From positions 5,566,417-5,630,416 of the forward strand of contig OZ020524.1 in NCBI GenBank assembly GCA_963971425.1: DNA of 64,000 nucleotides, given 5' to 3'. Made by a program: the position numbers and the translations under genes. Source of the stretch: Bryoerythrophyllum caledonicum. Its lineage: Eukaryota > Streptophyta > Bryopsida > Pottiales > Pottiaceae. Shown in pieces: positions 23,701 through 34,457 of the stretch. The notes below the pieces were generated by a model. The model was not told where the DNA came from and did not search any database. It saw only the letters and a program-made list of their open reading frames with translations. Numbering within the stretch: the stretch's first letter is position 1; each line of letters opens with the position of its first letter.

Positions 23701-25292
23701 TATGGTCCTTCACAAACGTATGTTCAGACAGTTTCAAACTGAACATGCACCTTGTTTCTTGTTTGGAAAGTCAACAATAACATTCCTGTTCGTTTGTATG
23801 GATACTGCTTCGGTTAGATGCTTTCTCCAAACAATGTCCCAAGTTTTGATGTGGGAGATGGTTCAGATATTTTACCTTTAGGCTGCACATATTTTTCATT
23901 TACCATCATGGAATTTTATTTGCAGGAAAGGGAAGGCTTTGGGAATCGCCGAGGCTAAAAGCAATGAAGGTAGAACAACTGGGAAGTGGGGGTCGTGGGC
24001 TCAGGAATTGCGGAATATCGCATTGCATCCGGAGAAGCTTTCTCCTGCTGCTCTGGAGACCACGAACGAAGCTGTTGTTATTCCTGATAAGTATGCAAAG
24101 GTAGAAGCTCCTGGTTTTTTTCCTTCAATTAACCTTCCTGTTTTTGGGATTGTACCACAGCTTATATTATTCCAGAGAGGTTTACATGGAGACAATTCCA
24201 AGCTCCTTCAACATTTGTCTTTGCGAGAAGTTGAAAGGAATGGAATCTTGGAAGTAGTTAGTTTTTTGAGACGACTCTTGAGTTAGTACTGATAGTAACA
24301 TGGATATAATAATAGTGTTCGCACTCTAAACTTGCCTTAGATTCCCGAGTTGATGATGGTCATCTCTACATGTTATCATGGTACATCTTTTCTGATGATG
24401 TGGAAATGCGCTGATCAAACACGAATGTGGCAGGCCAAGAAACACCTGTTGATCATTGCAAGAAGAGATGGATTGGACTCGATTGAGGACGCTACCTCTC
24501 ACCATCTACCAATCCTGAAACACATGCATTCCCTTGGCGAGACTTGGGCAAGGCGGTACATCGACGAGGATCCAACGCTAGTGTTTCGCCTTGGATACCA
24601 CTGGGTACGCTACACAACCACTTTTGCAAACCTGACGTTGAATAATCTCTAGTTTGATGGTCTCCTTTCCCAATCTACACATGCTTACTACATTGCAGAG
24701 AACAATTTAATAAAGTTCCTTCTAAAGTCACCTAGAGTCTTTTGACTACCCTATCCTTTCTCTCTATAGAATAATAGAAAAGCTCGGTGGTCTTATCCTT
24801 CAATTCAGTCGATTAAAGAGCTCGGTTGTCTCTAAACTCAAGTAAGAATAGTTTTAGTCTTCTGTGAAAGTGAAGAAAGAGTCAACAATAAATACTTCCC
24901 CCTCTCTCCGGTGAGCTGCTTCTCACAAATCACTTCATGATTGACATACACCTTACATTTGTGCACTATCTTCTCAGGTGCCATCCATGCGACAACTGCA
25001 CATGCATGTGATAAGCCAGGACTTGGACTCGCCCAGCCTCAAGAACAAGAAGCACTGGAACTCCTTCACGACCGGGTTTTTCCGGGACTCGCAGGACGTG
25101 GTGGCAGAGGTGGAGGAGAAAGGGCGCGTCACGCCTTGCGGGTCCGAGGTGGAGGCCAAGCTGATGAAGATGGAGCTCCGGTGCCACCGGTGCCGAAGCG
25201 CTCAGCCCAACCTGCCGCGCCTAAAGGCGCACCTGTTCAACTGTAAAACTCCGTTGGAGCGCCCATTTCTCATCACTTCTTCCCATACATGA
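20799..25292 (+). CDS. Aprataxin-like DNA-repair protein: PBZ finger, P-loop kinase, macro, HIT and zinc-finger domains
   Basis: Seven exons (20799-20916, 21374-21561, 21974-22785, 23160-23699, 23926-24100, 24434-24604, 24978-25292) keep phase for 2,319 nt, 772 residues. An N-terminal C-x5-C-x6-H-x5-H motif (C10, C16, H23, H29) matches the poly(ADP-ribose)-binding PBZ finger. Then come Walker A GPPGAGKS (76-83) with LIDRCNID of a polynucleotide-kinase-type fold, a macro domain (about 285-450; HAGDIT, NATN, GGGVNAA), a HIT domain (about 575-690) with HMHVISQD (H676, H678), and C69/C72/H85/C89-type zinc ligands at 737-757. Related plant proteins (Arabidopsis At5g01310, labelled bHLH140/APTX) remove AMP from abortive ligation ends and probably act in the nucleus. 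The start is the first ATG of the PBZ frame. An upstream coding exon is possible but not needed. Confidence 0.93.
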
Positions 25293-28200
25293 AAGGTATT
25301 GCATTTCCTGCGACGATCTTTGACTTCATTGGCACTTTCTCTTCATCCATGACGTTCTTCTTATCACTTCTTCCCATCCATGACAGGTATTGTACATCCT
25401 GCAACGAGGTTTCGCCTCAGGGCCGATAACTTCTCGTCCCATCTTTTGTAGACATTGTTTCCTCCTCTGCACTAGATTGCATCCCTGTTCAAACCCTCAT
25501 CATTTCAGTTTTAACTACTGTTTTGTGAATGCTCTTTCAGATAATACAAATAGAACCCTTTGGTAACCCAACCCATTACCAACCATATCCTATAACCAAC
25601 AGTCTATTAATGGTCCCATGAGCTAAGCAGAACATTCCATCTGTTGAACGCTGCACACCAGCTCTTTTTCAGGGTACGTCCTTGCTGTCCAAGTCAGAGA
25701 ATTTGGCCGCTTTTGCTATCAATGTGATTAGAAATGGCCTTTTGAAGCTTGACATATCATATGACATGGAAAGGGAGATGACTTTGGCTTGACATGAGCA
25801 CGCAACTACTACGTCACTTGTCATAGTTTTGATTAGTTGCCAGGCAGGCGTCTAAATGCGGTTGGAATGGACATGCACCACCCCTGATAATTTTAAATAA
25901 TGGAAATTCGTCTGGCGTAAGTACAGTCCACCCTCAATAAATGTTAATGGTAGGGAGCGGAAAAAATTAACACATTGAAAGTAACACCTATCAAGTTCTA
26001 ACTAAACAAGTCAGCAGTTTTCATCCAATATTTTCAATGCTTCATCCAATGTTTTCATCCATTATGGAAGTCTTCATCCCAAACAGTCTCTTTAAACCTA
26101 AACTGCTGTTTTACATGATTAGTTTTCCTGCCCTCCATCACGTTTTATTGACTTTGCTCCTATCTATTGTCCAATAATTTCTCCAGTTTTACCAACTCTA
26201 ACACTTACAGAAGTGAAATCATCAAAAGAGGGAGCCGAACAGCTGATAGTGTAAATTTTTAGGGAGCAAAATTTACATAACATATATGAAATTATAACAT
26301 ATAAAGAGGTAACATTCGAAGAGGGTGGATTGTTATCACAAATCGGGTTATAGTAGGAGAATTCATCACAGTAATGTCTTTTAAATGCCGAATAATACCA
26401 CACAATTCCATCCATTTTACTGTTGGCTCAAAATAGAACTGGGATGAAATTCCTATAGATTACCGTATCTGCACTTCATATCAAAAAAAGAATCTTTGAA
26501 AGTTTGTACAGGAAGGTGGGCTTTTCGCAGGAAAGAGTACCTTATTTCTGACTGTATTTGATTGCTGGGTTCGGTTTGTATTTTATGGACAGAGCATTTA
26601 TAATTGTTTGCCTACCACAGTAATTGTTGCAGTTATTGCGCACTCAACAATGATTTTTTTTACAAGTTTCTGAGCTATATTGTTGTGAAGGTGGTTACGT
26701 GAGATGACCATGGTGAATACCAAATAGCATGAAATGATCATTGAGTATACCACCGACCATGACTGATACTTTCATTCTAATCTTCATGATCAATGCATGA
26801 GATGACCAACGTATATCAAATGGTGGCAATCTACACATGACCTAGTCATTGTTTGGTATACTCAATCCTTTCATACCATCTTTCTAGTAGGGTTTCCCTT
26901 GGCAAGGTCCTGCAGGACCTTGTTATTTCACTGCTACAGATGTTTCACAGAGTGGGCCTCATTCTTTTTCCTGGCTTTCTTAATTAGAGAGTCAGGAGGT
27001 TTTTTTTGGATTTTTTTGGCCAAATTTGGTTGGATTATCTTTGGAGGCCCCACCTTAGTACAATAGGACCCCTCCAACAGGGACATATTTTGTCCACACA
27101 CCCCCTCCCTGTGAAATCTTTAGTCCAAGCCGGTGATATGCCCTTGGTCTAGATGTGCTTTTGCTTCGCTACACTGAAATAAGGTCTGTTTGCTTCCCAA
27201 GAAAATAAATCAAAACAAAAACAACCTTTCACCTTCCGGACCAAAATGGTTCCAACAAAAAAGTCAAGACAAATCTATGACATGTCAGCATTCTTCAGTA
27301 CATCATGATGGCTATCTATCTCTGCAAGGACCCAATTCAGGTAAGGTAAGCCTCCCCATATCCAACAAAAACCCATAGCCAACGCCTATAAAATTGGGGT
27401 ATATCCAACCCTCTTCCATCCCATTACCACCAACTCAGCTCCAAATGAAGGTTTGCTATTAGTCAAGACCCTTACTTTTGGTCGTTAGTTATGGGGTACC
27501 TACTGTTGGCCACTCACTAAACATGGATGCACAGTTTCAAAATTCATAACAATTTAGTTTTCATCGGAAAAATATGAAATCACTTGGATAGGAATTGTAA
27601 TTCCATTGGCTATCACTGAAAAATAATAGTATAATTATCTCCCCTCTCCATATATGCACATTCCTTAACTTGTCGGTTTTAGGGGGGCTTACCTTAATAC
27701 AGTGAAACAGCAAATAGCCAAACAACAAAGTATACTCAAAAGTTACATGCTTCAATAACACACATAAGTTACTAGGGCGTGAAGTCTGTCTCCTTTGAAA
27801 ATTGGTCCTGCATTATGTTGTGAAGTTCCTCTATTCAAGCCCTAGTGTCAGTAGTTCCTTGTTATGAGTTGCAACAAAGGATATTCATGTCAGAGAAGAA
27901 ATTTGTATGATGCTCATGAAACTGCCCATTAAGAGCAACCTCCATAAGTTACAGAAGTTATTGCTTCCAAGTTGCAATTCGCAGTGACACACTGACACCT
28001 TTACAATTGGCAACAAGTTCCATCATTGTCCAATAAAAAAGTAAATTCCATTCTCTCAGCCTCAGCAGATCCAGCGGTAGCAAATTGCAATAAGTGACCT
28101 ACAGACGAGGAAAAGAATTGCACCATAACACAGGTCGAGTCCAAGTCCTTTCTTTTTCTCAAGCTGAAGTACTGGAAAGCACTCTACAATGGAAAATTCT

Positions 28201-30188
28201 CCTAGACCCACGTTCTAAAGATTCAGGAACTTCCGGTTACTATTAATTACTCTCTCCTTTTCACTTTCTGTCTTCAGTTGTTGGACCCAGGAGCATTTTC
28301 CAGTGGACAAAATGGAGGAATCCAGGAGTTGACTTTCCCAATCTATGCACACGGATGGTATGAGAAGGGGGGTGGACAAAACTGATTTCCATTATCAGGT
28401 GAAAACATTTTCTGGTAGTAAACTTTGAAAATTTATAACGAATTCACAGTTCATCAGAAAAACATGAAATTACTTGGATTGATATTGAAACTCTATTTGC
28501 TGTCACTGAAAATGAATTGTACAAATATCATCTAAGCCCTTCATATATGCACATTGCTTACTTGTCGGTGATGGGGGGGTGATTACCTCAAGAGTTACCT
28601 TCGATGACCGACGCCGACGTCGACGATGACGAAACTGCAAACTTATCCTGATGCCGCGCGTATGCGCATTCAATTGGCTCCGCTTTCCACTCAAATGCTA
28701 CCAAAACCAGGCCACCTCGGCAGGGATATAATGTGGGTGACAATGTGCGCGTGCAGGACCTGGCAGATCAGTTTCTGTGGTCCGAAAGCGCACCAGCCTG
28801 GACGCCTGGGATCTCGGCGACCTGTAAAAATCCCCTGTTCCGCCACCTCGAAATCCATCCTAACATGTAGATGCGACCAGTAGCCTCTACAGGCAGTAAA
28901 GAGACAGGTTTGGATGCTAGTTTCCAGGCTTATCCTCATGGGATCCCCATCCTCGCCGTCGCCCGACTCTCGCTTGGCCGTTTGCGCAAAAGTTTCCACG
29001 CCCAGCTTGTCAGCAGCGCCAACTAGCTCCTCTCGCATGCCGCTCGACGACCGTCGATCAGTGCGATCGACGAGGGCGGGAGGTCGATCTGGGCCAGAAT
29101 AATTCTGCCCTTGGTTGCTTGTCCTGGTATGATCGAGTCTGACAAGGAAGGGGTAGCTAGCTACAAGGAAGGACAAGGAAGGGGTAGGTAGCGGTGCTGC
29201 CTGCGTTCGGGACAAGTTTGCTCAGCCCGTGGTACTGTGGAAATGATGAGGGGAGAACAAGTACCTGGCTGCTTTGTTGGCAGGTGACGTCGAGGTTGCG
29301 GCGGCAGCTCTTTTCTCATGCATGGATCCGAGTGACACGAGAAGTGGGGAACCTCGGTGGTTGTCTCGTGAGGCAGTAGATTGCTAGGAATGCTTGAACG
29401 GCACTCCAGCGACGTCGGAGCCCACTCGTGACGTCGATAGTGCGGCATTGCGCTCTAGGGACGGATTTTCAGACCTGTGAAGTTCATCACATATTGATAT
29501 GTAAGTCTTTCGTGACAGGCACTTGTGTATGCAGTTGCTTTCAGCGGTCCTTAGAACCATTGATGGTTGCTAGATGACTGACTTGACGTCTCGGTACAGT
29601 TCTGCAGAAATTGTAGACTTAATTTTGATCATCGAGAATATGGCGGATAGGCAGCTGATTTGACACAAAGACAAGGTCTCCGTGCAGGTATAAACCCTCT
29701 TACCTCTCCAATGGGACAAAAGCAGGGGCGACCGTCTCCTTTTCGCTACGAATCTTGCGTTCTGTTCATGATTGGCTCATAGAACATGCCAGAGAAAAGG
29801 AGTCAGAGTGTTTAGGGAAGAAACCGAGTACATAGTACTGCTTCCAGGTGGCTGGCATGTTTCGGAAACAGAGAAAAATGATTTAATCAAAGAGTTTCGT
29901 ACTGAAATGGACAGTCAGTCTGCAGGAGTTTACGCTGTGTTTTACTTGATGATGTCGGTCAGATGTGATAGTGAGAGAGAAAGAATTTTCTCACAGGTTT
30001 TGTGCTTTTACTTCAGATTCGAACGGCATTGTGGATACCTCCGCCATAGCCATGCCTGCAGAAGAGAGCAAGCTAGGTCAAGGGTTACGCTATGCGCGGT
30101 GACGATGGATTACGCAGATGTGCACGGAGAACTGCATGATGTGGGAAGGAGCTGCTATACATCTGTGTATTAGGTTTTGATACGCAAC
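25293..30188. other. Spacer between the aprataxin-like gene and the orphan gene
   Basis: 25.3-28.6 kb is AT-rich with an imperfect inverted repeat at 26727-26885 (GAGTATACC opposing GGTATACTC). About 28600-29460 is GC-richer and holds a 174-codon minus-strand frame (28691-29215). That frame has no recognisable family and lies 1 kb upstream of the 30189 gene, so I read it as possible promoter/5'-UTR DNA and not a gene. Confidence 0.45.
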
Positions 30189-31490
30189 ATGAAGGAGTCG
30201 CAGTCGAGAGTGAAGAAGAGATCAGAGGAGAGAGACGACCTCGAGACGATCAAGGCGGCCGCCTGGGCGGTGTTCCAGCACAACAATGGCGGCGGATCCA
30301 ACACGAACCGGCACCTGGGCGCCGCGCTCGTGCCGCGGGGCCCGACGCGGTTCAAGCTCGAGGCGCAGATGAAGAACGATCTGGAGCGCCGCTCCCTGGC
30401 CAAGCAGGCGCTTCCCACCTGGGACGCCGGCAGCACCTTGTTCGACAAGTACGAGCTTGACTCCGTCTTCAAGCACCTCAACTTCGCCTTCCAATCTGTC
30501 GAAAAGCAGCAGCAGAGGCTCTCCTCTGAGGATTCTGAATTCAACGACGATCACGCCGCAGATCCCGAGGCGGACTGGCTCGAGGCCGTGGACCAGTCGC
30601 AGCGGTTCCGCGGCAGCTACCTCGAGAGCGTGGACGAGTCGCTCCCGCTCGCTAACGAACCTCCTCTTAAACCTAAAATAAACCTGGAGCTCTTCGACGG
30701 GATCTGCAAGGACGTGCACGAGGTCGTGCCGCAGGGGAAGATGTTCAAGTCAATGCAGCTGATGCTCACGCCGAACCGGTGGAACATGCTCAACGGCCGC
30801 CGCCGCTCGTCCGACGCCGACGTCCAGCAGAAGGAGAGTAAGCAACCCCGGAAATCTAAGCTGCTCGCGATCTTCAAGTCCAAATCCAAGGACGGATCGC
30901 GCGTCAGGCCGGACGACCTCCGGAAAACGAAAACGAAGGATCCTCCACGCCGAAAGAGCGGCGGCGATCCGGACGACAGCGACAGCAGCGACGAGTGTCC
31001 CGTGAAGCCAGCGATGGCGTTCTCGCGCGCGGTGCGTCTCTCGAGCGACATGTCAAACCCTAACGTGGAGCAAGGGCTGCGCGACCACCTCCGCCACGGC
31101 AGCTTGAGCTACGGCCAGGGCGCGGCGCCTCCCGCTGGAGCGCGCAGGAAGGGCTCCTACTCGCTCAACCTGACCACGCCGATGCAGTCCCCGCGGCGGA
31201 GCATGCTGAACGGCTCCCGCGACGACCTGGACGAGGAGTTCCGCCACGAGTACCACCACCACCACTACCACCACCACCACCACCACCACATCGACGGCGA
31301 GGACGACTACGAGCTCACAGTGCAGGACATCGAGCGGCGCGCCTCGCGCAAGTCGTTCGAGGAGATGGCGGCACACCGCCTGTCAATGGAGGATCATCCC
31401 TCCGCTGGCGCCCTGAAGGTGCCGCGGAACTCCCTAGAGGGCCTGTTCGTCATCGACACGCCCATTCCCGGCAGCAAGCTCTTCTTGTGA
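30189..31490 (+). CDS. Intronless GC-rich gene, protein of unknown function (433 aa)
   Basis: The open frame is 434 codons from ATG 30189 to TGA 31490, with strong G/C bias at third positions unlike its AT-rich surroundings. It is soluble-looking: no signal peptide or membrane segment. Features are a basic N-terminus, an FKLEAQMKNDLERRSLAKQA helix-like stretch (about 50-70), an acidic central part, a basic Ser/Arg-rich region (about 210-270), a His tract (EYHHHHYHHHHHHH, about 355-370) and a conserved-looking end NSLEGLFVIDTPIPGSKLFL. RRSS, RKGS and RRAS sites suggest kinase targets. I do not recognise the family. The open length, codon bias and ordered charge pattern make a real gene likely. 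It lies in the spacer of the inverted aprataxin-like duplication. Confidence 0.75.
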   Translation: MKESQSRVKKRSEERDDLETIKAAAWAVFQHNNGGGSNTNRHLGAALVPRGPTRFKLEAQMKNDLERRSLAKQALPTWDAGSTLFDKYELDSVFKHLNFAFQSVEKQQQRLSSEDSEFNDDHAADPEADWLEAVDQSQRFRGSYLESVDESLPLANEPPLKPKINLELFDGICKDVHEVVPQGKMFKSMQLMLTPNRWNMLNGRRRSSDADVQQKESKQPRKSKLLAIFKSKSKDGSRVRPDDLRKTKTKDPPRRKSGGDPDDSDSSDECPVKPAMAFSRAVRLSSDMSNPNVEQGLRDHLRHGSLSYGQGAAPPAGARRKGSYSLNLTTPMQSPRRSMLNGSRDDLDEEFRHEYHHHHYHHHHHHHIDGEDDYELTVQDIERRASRKSFEEMAAHRLSMEDHPSAGALKVPRNSLEGLFVIDTPIPGSKLFL

Positions 31491-31899
31491 GCGCGACAAG
31501 GTATGGTCTTGCAGGTGTGACACGATGCAGATTTGTAGTTACACGTTCGGAGGTGACCAGCTCCTCACATTGCAGACAGGTTCCGGATTCATCAGTGTAG
31601 ATAATACTTCGAGGTCGGTTGAAGACGCTCGTCGCTCCGTTGCAGCAGCATGAGGGTGTATCATAATACAACATCAAGAGGTAGATTTTCCAGACGTCTC
31701 TCTCAAGCGCAAGTGTCGTTGAAAGTGCTGTATGTTCTATGTTCTGCTCGGAAAGTCTGTCTGTGAGAGGCGATGGTTGCTTGGAGTGTTTTCTGCTTTC
31801 TGTTCTGTTTCTCTTTTGCTGCGAAGATCGTAGACAGAGATTCGTCTAGATATTGAAAAATTAAGAGAAGAGCGTCATGGGTATTTTCGTCTTTTTCCT

Positions 31900-31933
31900 T
31901 TTTCATTGTGAAAGAGGGAAGACGCATTTGAGA
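31900..31933 (+). repeat. 34-bp direct repeat, left flank of the aprataxin-like fragment
   Basis: TTTTCATTGTGAAAGAGGGA followed by AGACGCATTTGAGA. It matches 34388-34421 at 32 of 34 positions in the same orientation. Confidence 0.85.
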
Positions 31934-32133
31934 TTTGTGTGGTTCGTGTGACGTTTTGTATTGTTAAGGGTGGTGAGAACTTCACAAAAAATCATAACTA
32001 GCGTCATGTACTTAACCATCAGGGGCACATTGAGTGATATTGTTCATTCACATTCGTCGCAGTATTTATATGTCACATAGTTTGACCAATCAATACTTTA
32101 TTGGCATTAAGCGTTGGTGACACTAGTACATCA

Positions 32134-34170
32134 TCATTTGGTGACATTTTCGTCACCACCACCGAAAACAAATCTCTCCTGCTTCTGCTGCATATCCAAG
32201 TCCCCGAACCCTTTCCGCTTGGCAGACTGCATCAACAATGCGAAGGCATTTTTCGGTGCTACTTTCTTCGTTTCAGACTGATCGTTACCTTCCGCTGGCA
32301 CGTTCGAGAGGTTCTTCAGTGCGATTGAAGAGAAGGCCTTGAAGCGGTTATGGTACGCGTCCCGCAAGACTTGGCAGCCCTGTTCGTAATCCCCGGCGAG
32401 AGAATTCGGTCTCATGGGATTCATATTCGGGCCCAACACATGAGCTACGTGCGTCACACCTTCAATTCTCAGAAGAGTGCTCGTACTAGGAACAGCAACC
32501 GCCACAGCATCTCCAGGCCGATGCGTCCTAACAACTCTTTGCGTTGCTGATTCGAACGCAGGGCCCGCAGCCTCGAAAACGGCTGCATTTACACCACCAC
32601 CACCTGGTTTCAGTCTCCTGAAAACGCACAAAATCATATTGACTCGTTAGATTAATTTGTCAAGTCACCTGGAGTTGGAACAAGATGCCCCTTGGTATTC
32701 ATTTACACCTCTCAATAGTTCTCAATTAATCTAAGATCAGCTCAAAGGAGAGAAAAGCGGTCAATATTCATGCAAACTCTTTCTTCACGCGCAAAGACGG
32801 CTAAAACCTACTTTGACTTGGGTTTAAAGACCACCAAGCTCTTCTACATCTGAAGTAAACAGTAGTATGATTAAAAGAAAGAGGAGGTAACATAATGAAA
32901 CTCTACAAAGAAATCTAATCATACGAACGAATATCACAACTTGCATGGATACCTGTCAAAAAAATGTAAGAACACACAGATGAAATCGCACCAGTTCGTT
33001 GCATTGGCAATGAAATCACACTGCGGTCCTCCTGATGTGCGCAGCTTGGTGATATCACCGGCATGAATGAGGAGCTGCAGCGGCGAGATCCCAGCTTCGC
33101 CAGCCTTCTTGGAGACGCGCCGCACCATGTCCGAATTCGAACACAGATCCACCAACACAAACCTCAACCTTCCATGACCCGGGTTCCTGTGAAACTCAAC
33201 AACCGCCTCCACAATGATATCTGCCGCCCTCCCATGGTCAAACTGAAAATCTGCTGTTGAGATGGAAGGAAACGCAAGAGATCTAGCCCCATCACTCTGC
33301 ATTTCCTGTTGATCAGCTGGAGATTTCAGTTTCATGCCGTTTTGGAGGAGTGACCGCAACGTTCCTTTCCCTTCCTGAACACTGGCACCGAACACACCCA
33401 AGGGTAACTGACTCCTGACGTCCAGCTGTGAGTAGAGCGCTACTGTTGCATCGATTTCTGTGTCTGATCTGCAGTAAGTGATCCTTGCAAAGCCTTCTTC
33501 CAAAGTGGGTGGGATTCGTGACCGCGAGACGCGCGTCACCACTCCTCCGACGCCGGAGCCTTCCAAGCCGCCTTCGTGTTCGGTGCGCTGGGAGGCGCGC
33601 TGGATGCACACGCTTAATGGAAGGTTGATCACCAGAGCGTGGGCTTGCACGCCTCTCTCCTTCGCTAGTGCTAGAAACTCCTGGCGCTGGGTTATGTCAA
33701 TGTTGCAACGGTCTATGAGAACGCTGCGTCCTGTGGAGAGTGCAGAGCTTGCCAGTTTCAGACACTGGCCTTTGGAGCCCCGCTTGCCATTCGAAATCAC
33801 ATCCTGCAAAAAGAAATACCAAAGGTGAACAAGGCTAGAAAAACATTCGCCGCGAAGGTACTATATCCCAAGTGAGCTTAGGACATCTGATAAACATACA
33901 AACAGAGGTGATTCACAGACCTGAACAGCCCAGGTTGTGTTTACGTTTATTTCCACATCAGCATTCCATTTTTCGAACTTGCCTATACGATGGGATCAGA
34001 TGTTGTTACACTTGGTGGATCTTCACCTAAACATCCATACACCTGCATAATGTAGTCTACTTCGGTGATATTCAGTCTACTTCGGTGATACTCAGTCTAC
34101 TTCACGCTGCTTAAACGGCTGAATATGAATCAGAGTCTCTCTCAACAAGCCCATCACACCATCACCATCA
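32134..34170 (-). pseudogene. Inverted partial copy of the aprataxin-like gene (macro region)
   Basis: On the minus strand this copies about 21630-23635 of the full gene with few changes. It holds part of intron 2, exon 3 (33803-32992, the same 812 nt), intron 3 with the same splice sites, and most of exon 4 (from 32617), ending in a new TGA at 32134 after KQERFVF. Missing are exons 1-2 (PBZ finger and P-loop) and the HIT and zinc-finger exons. The macro domain reads open across both exons, so a shortened macro-only product is conceivable. No start codon context or promoter is evident: homology stops in intron 2. Most likely a recent non-functional duplicate. Confidence 0.88.
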
Positions 34171-34387
34171 GCGAACCAATTCGAACTATGGTACTCACCC
34201 TACTATCACAATTAAGAGTATATGCTTAGGATCAGTACCTAACCCCAAACAAAAACTATCCTGAGCATGGAACTGGTCGAACTGGACCGTCTGTAACGCC
34301 GAACTCGAATTGGTCCGTCACGTCAGCATCGATGAGCGTAGCAGCCCAGTTTCTGCCGTCTTGAATTGTCAGAGAGGGACGATTGCA

Positions 34388-34421
34388 TTTTCATTGTCAA
34401 AGAGGGAAGATGCATTTGAGA
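34388..34421 (+). repeat. 34-bp direct repeat, right flank of the aprataxin-like fragment
   Basis: TTTTCATTGTCAAAGAGGGA followed by AGATGCATTTGAGA, the partner of 31900-31933 with two mismatches. The two copies bracket 2,454 bp containing the inverted fragment. Confidence 0.85.
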
Positions 34422-34457
34422 CCCAACCACTGACATTGGGTTATCACCCTAAACACC

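Noticed and set aside
28691-29215. 174-codon minus-strand frame as a gene
   Set aside because: No recognisable domain and no homologue I know; overlapping frames of similar length exist on the other strand because the region is GC-rich.
31253-31290. His tract as an affinity tag from a vector
   Set aside because: It uses mixed flanking codons with an inserted Tyr and lies inside a long native-looking frame; no vector sequence nearby.
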